A stretch of DNA of 64,000 nt from UBA7672 sp041166025. GTDB taxonomy: Bacteria > Pseudomonadota > Alphaproteobacteria > Caulobacterales > Hyphomonadaceae. The number at the start of each line of letters is the position of its first letter. Position 1 is the stretch's first letter. The position numbers were made by a program, and so were the translations under genes. The stretch covers positions 1 to 64,000 of the forward strand of contig JBEAMJ010000069.1 in assembly GCA_041166025.1 (NCBI GenBank). Direction: 5' to 3'. The notes under the pieces are model-generated. The model had not been told where the DNA came from and made no database searches. It was given only the letters and a program-made list of their open reading frames with translations. Shown piece after piece: positions 27,582 to 36,394 of the stretch.

Positions 27582-28790
27582 ATGTCCGCCCCCGTTTCCG
27601 ATGCGCTGAAGAGGATCAAGCCCTCGGCCACCATCGCCGTCACGCAGAAGGCGCGCGAACTGCAGCAGAAGGGCGAGAAGGTGATCGGCCTGGGCGCCGG
27701 CGAGCCGGATTTCGACACACCGGACAATGTGAAGCAGGCGGCCATCAAGGCCATCGAGGACGGCAAGACGAAATACACCGACGTGGACGGCATCCCCGAG
27801 CTGAAGGAGGCGATCTGCGCCAAGTTCAGGCGGGAGAACGGGCTCGAATACAAGCCGTCCCAGGTGAACGTCTCGCCGGGCGGCAAGCCGGTGATCTTCA
27901 ACGCGTTCATGGCGACGCTGAACCCCGGCGATGAGGTCGTGATCCCGACACCATACTGGGTCAGCTATCCCGAGATGGCGCTGATCTGCGGGGCAACGCC
28001 CGTGTTCGCGGAAGCGAAGGCGGCCGATGCCTACAAGCTGAAGCCGGATGCGCTTGATCGTGCGATCACGCCGAAGACGAAGTGGCTGATCCTGAACTCG
28101 CCCTCCAACCCTTCGGGTGCGGCCTACACACGCGCCGAGCTGAGGGCGCTGGCGGACGTGCTGCTGGCGCATCCGCATGTGTGGATCCTGACGGACGACA
28201 TGTACGAACATCTGGTGTTCGATGGGTTCGAATTCTTCACCATCGCGCAAGTGGAGCCGCGGCTTTACGAGCGGACGCTGACGATGAACGGCGTTTCGAA
28301 GGCCTATTCGATGACGGGTTGGCGGATCGGTTATGCTGCGGGACCGGAAGCGCTGATCAAGGGCATGGCGAAGGTGATGAGCCAGACGACGTCCAACCCC
28401 TGCTCGATTTCGCAGTGGGCGGCGGTCGAGGCGCTCAACGGCACGCAGGCCTTCATCAAGCCGAACCAGGAGCTGTTCAAGTCACGCCGCGACCTCGTGG
28501 TCGGCATGCTGAACCAGACCGAAGAGTTGAACTGCCCGACGCCGGAGGGCGCGTTCTATGTCTATCCCGACTGCTCGCGCGCGATGGGCAAGACCACGGC
28601 GGGTGGAAAGAAGCTGGCGAACGACGAGGACTTTGCCGCTGCGCTGCTGGAAGAAGAGAAGGTGGCCGTGGTCTTCGGCTCGGCCTTCGGCCTGAGCCCG
28701 GCCTTCCGGATTTCCTACGCAACATCGACGGAGAAGCTGGAAGAGGCGTGCCGGCGGATCCAGCGCTTCTGTGGGAACCTGAAACGCTAG
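27582..28790 (+). CDS. Aspartate aminotransferase (class I, PLP)
   Basis: A 402-residue fold type I aminotransferase of the Ibeta subgroup. Landmarks are the N-terminal IKPSATIAVTQKARELQ, PSNPSGAAYT, the DDMYEHLVFDG segment and the PLP lysine in GVSKAYSMTGWRIGY. It interconverts aspartate/2-oxoglutarate and oxaloacetate/glutamate; subgroup members may also use prephenate. ATG 27582 follows an AAGGAAAGG ribosome site. It is a single gene, divergent from the TPR protein. Confidence 0.92.
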   Translation: MSAPVSDALKRIKPSATIAVTQKARELQQKGEKVIGLGAGEPDFDTPDNVKQAAIKAIEDGKTKYTDVDGIPELKEAICAKFRRENGLEYKPSQVNVSPGGKPVIFNAFMATLNPGDEVVIPTPYWVSYPEMALICGATPVFAEAKAADAYKLKPDALDRAITPKTKWLILNSPSNPSGAAYTRAELRALADVLLAHPHVWILTDDMYEHLVFDGFEFFTIAQVEPRLYERTLTMNGVSKAYSMTGWRIGYAAGPEALIKGMAKVMSQTTSNPCSISQWAAVEALNGTQAFIKPNQELFKSRRDLVVGMLNQTEELNCPTPEGAFYVYPDCSRAMGKTTAGGKKLANDEDFAAALLEEEKVAVVFGSAFGLSPAFRISYATSTEKLEEACRRIQRFCGNLKR

Positions 28791-28906
28791 GGCGCACCGG
28801 CGCGGGCGCGATTGTCGCGGCCCTCATCGCGGCGGCGGTCCTGATGGCCATGCTGCTCGCAGTGGCCCCTGCGATGAAAATCGGCGTATTCGCGCTGGCC
28901 TGATCT

Positions 28907-31795
28907 CTACTTCAGCGTGGGCGAATCGAGGTTGAGTCTGGCGACCGGCAGGCGTTCCATGCCCGCGCGCTTGTCCTTCACCTTGTCCCAGAACTGTGCT
29001 GCGTCGCCGACGACCACAACGGTTGCGGTGGCGGGATCGTAGTGTGTCCTTGCGGCGGCTGCCACCTGTTCGGGGGTAACGGCGTTGATGTCGCCGGAAT
29101 AGGTCTGCAGCTTTTCAAGCGGCAGGCCGAACTGCGCAAGCGCAGAGTACTGGCCCGCCAGGCCTGCCGTGGTTTCGACCGAGCGGCCGAAGCCGCCGAT
29201 GATCACCGCCTTGCGGGCGGAGAGTTCCTTCTCGGGGATCGCTTCGGCGCCGAGGCGGGCGAATTCCGCGAGCATGAGATCGACGACATCCGGGACAGCA
29301 TCGTTGCGTGTCTGTGCGGCGGCGACGATGGGCGCGGTCTGCTTGCGCGCCGACAGCGATGAGTTGGCGCCGTAGGAGAGACCGCGTTTGATGCGGATCT
29401 CGGCGTTGAGGCGGGCGGAGTAACCGCCGCCGAGGACGTTGTTGGCGACCGCGGCGGCGTAATAGTCGTCCGCGAGGCGCGAGGGGCCCGGGCGGCCGAG
29501 GAAGACGGCGGCCTGGCCGATCTGCGGCATGTCGAGCGCGATGGCGCGCGGGGCGCTGGGGGTTCCTGCAGCGGGCGCGGCAGGCAGTGGCGTTGACGGC
29601 TTCGCCCAGTTGCCGAGTGCTTCTTCCGCCAGCGCGAAGCCGGCTTCGGGTGTGACGTCGCCGGCGATCACCAGCACGGCGTTGTCCGGGCGCCAGTTGG
29701 CGGCGTGGAAGGCGGCGAGCTCGGGCTGCTTCAGACTGTTGAGCGATTTCGCCGTAGGCGTGCCGCCATAGGGACCGGCGCCGAAGAGGGCGCGCGTGAG
29801 CGCGAGGCTGCCGATGGCGCGCGGCTGGGTCAGCTGCACCTTGATGTTGTCGAGCGTTTCCTGGCGTGCGCGGTCGAGTTCGTCCTGAGCGAAGGCCGGG
29901 TTCTGCGCCACGTCGGCCATGATGGCGAAGGCCTGGCCAGCCTTGTCGGAGCGGGTGGAAATCGACACATCGGTAGCGTCTGGGCCGGCGCCGGCGCCAA
30001 TGGTTGCGCCGAGGCTTTCGATCTCGCTGGCGATCTGCGTGGCCGTGCGTGTTTTCGTGCCGCGCGTCGTGAGATCGGCGGTCATCGCCGCGAGGCCGGA
30101 CTTGCCGGCGGGGTCGTAGGCGCTGCCGGCGGAGATGCGCAGGCTTGCGCTGATCAGCGGCAGGCCGGGCTTGGGCGCAACGATGACGCGGAGGCCGTTG
30201 GCGAGGGTCTTCTCGCTGGCAGGCGGCACTTTCGCTGCAACAGGCGGGCCGGCTTCGGGCGGCAGCTTGCGCTCGCCTTCGGGCGCGAGCGTGTAGACCG
30301 GGATGTCGGCGGCGGCGATCTCGATTTTCGAGGTCTGGATGGTCGGCGCATCGGCGAAGGTGTCTTCGGTTGCGCCGTTCTGCATCTCCTCAGGCAGGTA
30401 GCGGATGGTGACGGACTTCGTATCGTCCATGATGGTGCGCGCCACGCGCTGGATGTCTTCGGCGGTAACGCTCTGGAGCCTCGCCAGCATCTCGTCTGAT
30501 GCACGGGCGTTGCCGAACAGGATGACGCTGCGGGCAAGGTCGTCGGCGCGGCCGTCGGATGTCTCCCGTCCTTGCAGGGCGGCTGTGATGAGCTCGTTGC
30601 GGGCTTCGTCAAGCTCAGCGGCTGTGACGGGCGTGTCGCGCATGCGTGCAATCTCGGCCTTCAGCGCGCTGATGCCTTCATCGACGGTCTTGCCGTCCGA
30701 CAGGATGACGTAGAGCGCGTAGATGCCGGGATGGGCGGTGATGTCGAAGTTGGAGCCGACATCGGCGGCGACCTGCTGCTCGTACATCAAGGACTGATAG
30801 AGTCGCGAGGACTCGCCGCGAAGAAGGATGGCGTCCATCAGCGTGAGGGCCGCGTTATCGGGGCTCGACGCGGCGGGTGAGGGCCAGGAAATCACGGCGG
30901 CGGGGAAGGGCACGTTGGGCTCGAAGACCGTGTAGGTCTTGGCCTCGGTGCGTTCAGGCTCAACAGCGGTGACGCGCGGGATCTCGCGCTTGGGCGTTAA
31001 GAGGCCCGCGAAGTATTTTTTCACATAGGCATCGAGCTGTGCCGGATCGAAATTGCCGGAGACGACAAGGATGGCGTTGTCGGGCCGGTAGTAGGCGGCG
31101 TGGAAGGCGCGTACGTCTTCCACAGTAGCGGCATCGAGGTTTTCCAGCGAGCCGATGCCTGGCCGACCGTAGGGATGCACGCTGAAGGCCGACTGATAGA
31201 GATACATGCCGAGCAGCTTGCCGTACGGGTTGGAGAGGTAGGACTGGCGCAGTTCTTCCTTCACAACGTCGCGCTCGGACTTGAAAGCAGCCTCGTCGAC
31301 GACCAGCGAGCCCATGCGTTCGGCTTCGCCCCACAGGACCCGCTCAAGATGGTTGGCAGGGACGGTCTCGTAGTAGTTCGTGAAATCGTTCCAGGTGGAG
31401 GCGTTGTTGAAGCCACCGGCGTCTTCTGTCAGGCGATCGAAGCCTTCGGGTGGAAGGTTGGTCGTCGCCTTGAACATGATGTGCTCGAAGAGGTGGGCGA
31501 AGCCGGAGCGCCCCTCGGGATCGTCCTTTGAACCGACATCGTACCAGACGGCGACAGAGACGCTTGCAGTGTTCGTGTCCGGCATTGCGTAGACGCGCAA
31601 ACCGTTCGCCAGCTTCTTGCAGGTGAACTCGAGCGGGGCAATCGAAAGCGCTGCGCCGGTCTGCGCGGCGGCGGGTGTGTCGCTCGCCTCGCAGGCGGCG
31701 AAGCCATCGGCGGATTGCGTCTCGCAGGCGCCGAGCACTAGCACTGCTGTGACTGCGGCGATCAAGCTGGAAACCGAGCGGCGGACGTTCATCAT
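28907..31795 (-). CDS. M16 family zinc metallopeptidase, lipoprotein
   Basis: A 962-residue pitrilysin-family protein with a lipoprotein signal (LVLGAC, Cys 24). The zinc motif HLFEH is at residues 101-105, and a second, non-catalytic lobe covers about 520-960. The two-lobe length matches dimer-in-one-chain M16B relatives. It is anchored to a membrane in the periplasm, presumably for peptide degradation. It is a paralogue in type, not a recent duplicate, of the M16 gene at 17.7 kb. Adjacent ATG codons at 31795 and 31792 both fit. Confidence 0.9.
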   Translation of the reverse strand: MMNVRRSVSSLIAAVTAVLVLGACETQSADGFAACEASDTPAAAQTGAALSIAPLEFTCKKLANGLRVYAMPDTNTASVSVAVWYDVGSKDDPEGRSGFAHLFEHIMFKATTNLPPEGFDRLTEDAGGFNNASTWNDFTNYYETVPANHLERVLWGEAERMGSLVVDEAAFKSERDVVKEELRQSYLSNPYGKLLGMYLYQSAFSVHPYGRPGIGSLENLDAATVEDVRAFHAAYYRPDNAILVVSGNFDPAQLDAYVKKYFAGLLTPKREIPRVTAVEPERTEAKTYTVFEPNVPFPAAVISWPSPAASSPDNAALTLMDAILLRGESSRLYQSLMYEQQVAADVGSNFDITAHPGIYALYVILSDGKTVDEGISALKAEIARMRDTPVTAAELDEARNELITAALQGRETSDGRADDLARSVILFGNARASDEMLARLQSVTAEDIQRVARTIMDDTKSVTIRYLPEEMQNGATEDTFADAPTIQTSKIEIAAADIPVYTLAPEGERKLPPEAGPPVAAKVPPASEKTLANGLRVIVAPKPGLPLISASLRISAGSAYDPAGKSGLAAMTADLTTRGTKTRTATQIASEIESLGATIGAGAGPDATDVSISTRSDKAGQAFAIMADVAQNPAFAQDELDRARQETLDNIKVQLTQPRAIGSLALTRALFGAGPYGGTPTAKSLNSLKQPELAAFHAANWRPDNAVLVIAGDVTPEAGFALAEEALGNWAKPSTPLPAAPAAGTPSAPRAIALDMPQIGQAAVFLGRPGPSRLADDYYAAAVANNVLGGGYSARLNAEIRIKRGLSYGANSSLSARKQTAPIVAAAQTRNDAVPDVVDLMLAEFARLGAEAIPEKELSARKAVIIGGFGRSVETTAGLAGQYSALAQFGLPLEKLQTYSGDINAVTPEQVAAAARTHYDPATATVVVVGDAAQFWDKVKDKRAGMERLPVARLNLDSPTLK

Positions 31796-31809
31796 GAGGA
31801 TGGCCTGAA

Positions 31810-31829
31810 CAGGTGAGCAACGTCACCTG
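31810..31829 (-). promoter_or_regulatory. Inverted repeat just upstream of the M16 lipoprotein gene
   Basis: A perfect 7-bp inverted repeat CAGGTGA (31810-31816) and TCACCTG (31823-31829) with a 6-base spacer, 15 bases ahead of the start codon. It could be a repressor site or an mRNA hairpin over the ribosome-binding region; no direct evidence separates these. Confidence 0.3.
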
Positions 31830-31897
31830 ATAGCAATCCGCTTCCGTCCGGGCGAGCGATTTTATCGATAGTCGAGATCGGAGCGATCGGCTGTCGC

Positions 31898-32671
31898 CTA
31901 GAAAATCGAATACCCGCCGTCGATTACGAAGGAATCGCCGGAGTGGTAGGATGAGGCGTCGGAGGTGAGATAGACGGCGACGCCGCCGAAATCCTTCGGC
32001 TCGCCCCAGCGCCGCATGGGCACACGTGGGATCACTTTTTCGGCGAAGGCAGGGTTGTCCTGCGCGCCCTGCGTCATGTCGGTGGCGATCCAGCCCGGGA
32101 GCACCGAGTTGGCGCGGACGCCGTAACGGGCGTGTTCGACCGCGATCGATTTCATCATTGAGATCACTGCGCCCTTGGTGGCCGCGTAGGCCTCGTTGCG
32201 CGCGGCGCCTTCGATGGCCGCGAGTGATGCGACGCCGACAAGCGAGCCGCCAGGATCGCCAGCCTTCGCGCGCTCGACCATGTGCTTGGCGGCTTCGCGA
32301 AGCGTGAAGAAGACGCCATCGAGATTGACCGACAGGACGCGGCGATAGACATCGGTTGGGAACTCGGCGAAGGATTTGGCCCCGCCGCCGATGCCGGCAT
32401 TGGCGAACACGCTATCGATGCGGCCGAAGTGCCTTGCGACTTCGGCCATGGCGGCTGCAACCTGCGTCTCGTCGGCGACATTGACGGTCCAGGCTTTCGT
32501 CTTGCCCCCGAGCTTCGATACGGCATCTGCGTTGTTCTTTTCGTTCGAGCCCCAGATTGCAACACTGGCTCCGGCATCGGTGAGGGCCTGGGCGAAGCCA
32601 AGGCCGATGCCGCGGTTGCCGCCCGTCACGAGGGCGACCTTGCCGCTGAGGTTGAAGGGGGCGTAGGGCAT
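31898..32671 (-). CDS. Short-chain dehydrogenase/reductase
   Basis: A 257-residue classical SDR. The NAD(P)-binding TGGNRGIG lies near residue 16, NAG in VFANAGIGG, and the catalytic Tyr-x3-Lys in AYAATKGAV. The Rossmann core ends with the usual SFVIDGGY loop. The substrate is not predictable from sequence; relatives act on sugars, steroids and hydroxy acids. It is a stand-alone gene, divergent from the lectin-like exported protein. Confidence 0.9.
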   Translation of the reverse strand: MPYAPFNLSGKVALVTGGNRGIGLGFAQALTDAGASVAIWGSNEKNNADAVSKLGGKTKAWTVNVADETQVAAAMAEVARHFGRIDSVFANAGIGGGAKSFAEFPTDVYRRVLSVNLDGVFFTLREAAKHMVERAKAGDPGGSLVGVASLAAIEGAARNEAYAATKGAVISMMKSIAVEHARYGVRANSVLPGWIATDMTQGAQDNPAFAEKVIPRVPMRRWGEPKDFGGVAVYLTSDASSYHSGDSFVIDGGYSIF

Positions 32672-32807
32672 GGGCGTCTCCTCGGCTTGCTTTGTCCGTT
32701 TGGACGCCGTGGGCGCGCTGTCGTCAAGCGGCTACCAGAGAGACGCTATCTGGCCTTGCGGAATCCAATGCGGCCGCGGAAAGTGCTGGCGTAGCGGGGT
32801 TCGAAGC

Positions 32808-33638
32808 GTGCGGGTTGTGGTTATCTTGAGCGTGCTGGCGGTCTGGCTGGGGCCGGATGCGGTGGCTGAAGCCAAGGGTGTGACGCTGCAGCCGGATCGG
32901 GTTCCGGGAATGTGCGTGACATTGGCGGGGCCGCAGGGCGAGTCAGTCAGCCTGCCATGCGATGGCTCGGCGCGTCAGAACTTCGGGCTTCCGGAAACGG
33001 GCGTGGCTGGTCCGATCACGCAGGATGGGCTGTGCCTGGCTGTCGAGGACGACAACAATTACCCGCCGATCCTGGCGAAGCCATGTGATGGCTCGCCAGA
33101 ACAGACCTGGACGCTGAGCGAAGAGCGCGCCGTGCGCAATGGTGTCGGCCGTTGCCTGTCGCTGCTGGGAGCCTCGAGCCGGACAGGTGAGATCGTCTTT
33201 GGCGCGCGGTGTCCGACGGACTGGTCGGCTCAGACGTGGCTGCTGAAGCCGGGGACAGTCACCAACGTGATCGAGGCGTCGCTGGAGTCGAAATCGCGAC
33301 CGGGCATGTGTATCGGTCACAACAGCTGGCTCGGCCTCTACCCGTGTTCCGATGGCTATGGGCAGGTGTTGAGTTTCGATGCAAAGGCGCCTGGCCAGAT
33401 CCGGATGAAGAGCAGCTGTTTCGCGGGCGGATTGGCGTTTGGCACGCTGGGCCTGAGTGAATGCCACAACAATGGGTGGCAACGCTGGACCCTGCTGGAG
33501 AGCGGGGAGGTGGCGAACGAGCTGCTCGAGTGTATCACGCTCACCAGCGAGAACGGTCGTGACGTGCTGCGGGCGCTTGGCTGTGACGGCAAACCGGATC
33601 AGGTGTGGGCCGTTCGCAGGAAGCCCACGACGGAGTAG
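32808..33638 (+). CDS. Exported protein with ricin-type (beta-trefoil) lectin-like repeats
   Basis: A 276-residue exported protein. GTG 32808 starts a signal peptide (VVVILSVLAVWLG, cleaved near AVAEA). The mature region repeats a trefoil pattern, short Cys-containing strands followed by Q-x-W or Q-x-F motifs (ARQNFGL, EQTWTL, AQTWLL, WQRWTL, DQVWAV). This is the hallmark of ricin-B/beta-trefoil carbohydrate-binding modules, here about two trefoils. A paired-cysteine pattern suggests disulfides in the periplasm or outside. The ligand is unknown. Confidence 0.65.
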   Translation: MRVVVILSVLAVWLGPDAVAEAKGVTLQPDRVPGMCVTLAGPQGESVSLPCDGSARQNFGLPETGVAGPITQDGLCLAVEDDNNYPPILAKPCDGSPEQTWTLSEERAVRNGVGRCLSLLGASSRTGEIVFGARCPTDWSAQTWLLKPGTVTNVIEASLESKSRPGMCIGHNSWLGLYPCSDGYGQVLSFDAKAPGQIRMKSSCFAGGLAFGTLGLSECHNNGWQRWTLLESGEVANELLECITLTSENGRDVLRALGCDGKPDQVWAVRRKPTTE

Positions 33639-33707
33639 CCGCGCAGGGCAGTTTGTCCGGGGGCGCGGCTGAGGTATATCCGTTCCCGGACAAACCCTCT
33701 GCCCGGG

Positions 33708-35138
33708 ATGCACGACATGGCTGACGATCAGGGCGACCGGATGGCGCAATTCATTGCGCGGTTGACTGAGGCGCTGGGGCCGAAGGGTGTGTCGACAGAC
33801 AGCCAGGAGATCGAGCCCCATGTCAGCGACTGGCGCGGGCGCTGGAAGGGCTCTACGCCAGTGCTGGTGAAGCCGGCGTCGACCGAGGAGGTCTCCGTCG
33901 CGATGTCACTGTGCGCCGAGCACGGGCTCGCTGTGAACCCGCAGGGCGGCAATTCGGGCATGGTCAATGGATCCGTGCCTCAAGGCGAAGTGCTGATCTC
34001 GCTCAAGCGCATGAACCGGGTGCGTGAAGTGGATGTGCTCAACGATGCGATGACGCTGGAAGCAGGCGTGATTCTGACGCGGGCGCAGGAGATCGCAGAG
34101 GAGCATGGGCGGCTGTTCCCGCTGTCGCTCGGCGCGCAGGGCGTGGCGATGATCGGTGGACTGATCTCGACCAATGCGGGCGGCGTGCAGGTGCTGCGCT
34201 ATGGAATGATGCGCGATCTCGTTCTGGGTATCGAGGCCGTGCTGCCGGATGGACGCGTGTGGAACGGGCTGCGCGGTCTCAGGAAGGACAATACGGGCTA
34301 TGACCTGAAGCAGTTGTTCATCGGCGCGGAGGGGACGCTGGGCGTGGTGACGGCGGCGACGCTGAAACTTTTCCCGCGGCCTGCGGTGAAGGAGACGGCC
34401 TGGGTGACGGTGGCCTCGCCCGCCAAGGCGGTCGAGTTGTTGCAACTGGCAAAGGCCGCAAGCGGCGGGGCTGTGACAGGGTTCGAGATCGTGCCCGCGC
34501 TTGGGTTGCAACTGGTGCTGAAGCACATCCCAGACACGCGTGATCCGCTTCCGTCAGGCCTGCCGTGGCGCATCCTGGTTGAGCTGTCGCTGCCGCGTGA
34601 GGAGGGCGCGCGTGACATGATGGAGGGGCTGCTCGCCGATGCGATCGAGACGGAGGTCGTGGCGGATGCTGTGATCTGCGAGAGCGAGGCGCAGAAGGCC
34701 ATGGTCTGGAAGATCCGCGAAAATATTGCGGTCGCCGAGCGTGCGCACGGCAAGGCGCTGAAGCATGATGTTTCCGTCCCCGTGTCGCGGGTGGCGGAGT
34801 TCATGGAGCGCGGGGCGGCGCTGGCGCACACGATGGCGCCGGGCGCGGACGTCATCGCGTTCGGGCATGTCGGCGATGGCAATATCCATTTCAACATTAC
34901 CCCGCCGCCAGGAGCGGATCAGGATCGGTTTGTCGACGCGGACGGCTTGCCTCTGTCGAAAGCCGTTCATGACCTGATCGCCAGCCTGAATGGATCGATC
35001 TCGGCTGAGCACGGCATCGGGCGATTGAAGCGCGATGAGCTGGCCTGGCGAAAATCCGCCGTCGAGATGGACATGATGCGCGCTGTGAAACGCGCGCTCG
35101 ATCCTGAGGGGCGGATGAATCCGGGGCGGGTGCTTTAG
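33708..35138 (+). CDS. FAD-linked 2-hydroxyacid dehydrogenase (GlcD/D2HGDH family)
   Basis: A 476-residue flavoprotein with the PCMH FAD-binding domain (NPQGGNSGMVNGSVP and MIGGLISTNAGGVQVLRYG) and the C-terminal FAD-oxidase domain with GHVGDGNIHFN and AEHGIGRLKR. Relatives oxidise D-2-hydroxyglutarate, glycolate or D-lactate, passing electrons to quinone or electron-transfer flavoprotein; the specific substrate is not resolved. ATG 33708 or 33717. Its stop overlaps the convergent SPFH-like gene by four bases. Confidence 0.88.
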   Translation: MHDMADDQGDRMAQFIARLTEALGPKGVSTDSQEIEPHVSDWRGRWKGSTPVLVKPASTEEVSVAMSLCAEHGLAVNPQGGNSGMVNGSVPQGEVLISLKRMNRVREVDVLNDAMTLEAGVILTRAQEIAEEHGRLFPLSLGAQGVAMIGGLISTNAGGVQVLRYGMMRDLVLGIEAVLPDGRVWNGLRGLRKDNTGYDLKQLFIGAEGTLGVVTAATLKLFPRPAVKETAWVTVASPAKAVELLQLAKAASGGAVTGFEIVPALGLQLVLKHIPDTRDPLPSGLPWRILVELSLPREEGARDMMEGLLADAIETEVVADAVICESEAQKAMVWKIRENIAVAERAHGKALKHDVSVPVSRVAEFMERGAALAHTMAPGADVIAFGHVGDGNIHFNITPPPGADQDRFVDADGLPLSKAVHDLIASLNGSISAEHGIGRLKRDELAWRKSAVEMDMMRAVKRALDPEGRMNPGRVL

Positions 35139-36199
35139 GCCTTCGGCGCGTCAGCGGTCGCGGGCTCTGCAGCCTTCTGGCCTTTCGGGGCGCCGAGGCT
35201 GTAGTAGGCCGTGGCCGGATCGACAGGTTCGGCAGCGGCGCTTTCGGCGGTGATGACCTGCGCCGTCGCTGGAGCAGGCGCTGCAGCGGCGACCGGTGGC
35301 GGCGTCATCTCCTTCATGATGTTGGCGCCCCAGCGTGCACGATCGACAGTGCGTTCTGAAAGTCCGAGTTCCTGCGCCGTGAACGCAACAAGGCCGCCGG
35401 ACTTGCAAAGCATCTGCACGATGTTCTGGCGCGTCTGCAGTTCGAGCATGCGCATCAGGACGTCCACCGTCTTGGGATCGGCCTTCTCCAGCATGTCGAC
35501 GAGATCGTCGAGGTGTTCGTTGTCATAGGCCATCGGGCCGTTGGCGAGGTCCTTGTTGATCGGCTTTTGCGGCCGTTCGAAAGAGAACATCGCCTCGTAG
35601 ACCTTGATGCCGAGCGCCATGCCCGAGGGCTGGGCGTCCTCGGCGGGAAACTCGATCTCCTGCATCTCGCGGAGCACGCGCTGCTCAATCTCGCGCTGGT
35701 GCTTGAAGACGTCCTGGTCCTCGTACTCGGAAACAGCGTTGTCGAAGAGGTTCTCGATGCGTGCGGCGAGCACCGTGCCGAAGCTCTCCATCTGTGTCGG
35801 GATCTGGATGCGATCGATATCGAGCTGGAAGGCGACCTTCGGCTTGATGATCAGCTGGCGCTTGTCGGTGGTGGTGGAGTGGAAAGGGCGGGGCGCGCAG
35901 GTATGAACCCGCAGGGTGATCTCGCCGTTGCGCTTGTTGACCAGTGATTTCTCGTAATAGGCGCCCGTGGCGTCGGTCGTCATGAAGCTCAGGGTGGGCG
36001 CGTGCTTCTCGCGCAGCACCTTTATGCGGGGGTCCCAGATCGTCATCGGCGCGCGCAGGGCGCCGTAGAAGTCACCATTCTTGGTGGTGATGAAGGTGGC
36101 GTGCGCGCCCGCGTCGTAGGTGCGCGCCGCGCGATAGACCACGAAAATCAGGAGTAGTCCGAGCAGGACGGCGCCAGCAATTGCAGCGATCTCAAGCAT
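35135..36199 (-). CDS. SPFH/band-7-like membrane-anchored protein
   Basis: A 354-residue protein with one N-terminal membrane segment (about residues 4-25). A beta-rich region follows (about 30-170) that resembles an SPFH/stomatin-type domain, then a helical stretch with EYEDQDVFKHQREIEQRVLREMQEIEF, and a Pro/Ala-rich tail of about 60 residues. SPFH proteins form membrane-microdomain rings and modulate proteases. The assignment rests on layout only. ATG 36199 follows GGGGA; 195 bases without a gene lie upstream. Confidence 0.45.
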   Translation of the reverse strand: MLEIAAIAGAVLLGLLLIFVVYRAARTYDAGAHATFITTKNGDFYGALRAPMTIWDPRIKVLREKHAPTLSFMTTDATGAYYEKSLVNKRNGEITLRVHTCAPRPFHSTTTDKRQLIIKPKVAFQLDIDRIQIPTQMESFGTVLAARIENLFDNAVSEYEDQDVFKHQREIEQRVLREMQEIEFPAEDAQPSGMALGIKVYEAMFSFERPQKPINKDLANGPMAYDNEHLDDLVDMLEKADPKTVDVLMRMLELQTRQNIVQMLCKSGGLVAFTAQELGLSERTVDRARWGANIMKEMTPPPVAAAAPAPATAQVITAESAAAEPVDPATAYYSLGAPKGQKAAEPATADAPKA

Positions 36200-36394
36200 C
36201 AACAAGTCCCCACGCCACGCGCCGCTCCATCCGGCCGAGGCAGACTAGCCTTCCTGTCGGAGCCTCACAATTGCCAATTCATCAGTATTTCCGCTGGTGA
36301 GGGCCGCGAATTCTAGCCGAAGCAGAGTGACGTTTGGGCAATACCCGCGACAGGCCATGCTGGACTGTGCCGATATTGTTGGGGGGACGTCGCG

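Noticed and set aside
28791..28903. Possible small membrane peptide after the aspartate aminotransferase gene
   Set aside because: The frame encodes a hydrophobic stretch of about 30 residues, but the only ATG codons lie inside the hydrophobic run and no ribosome site is seen.
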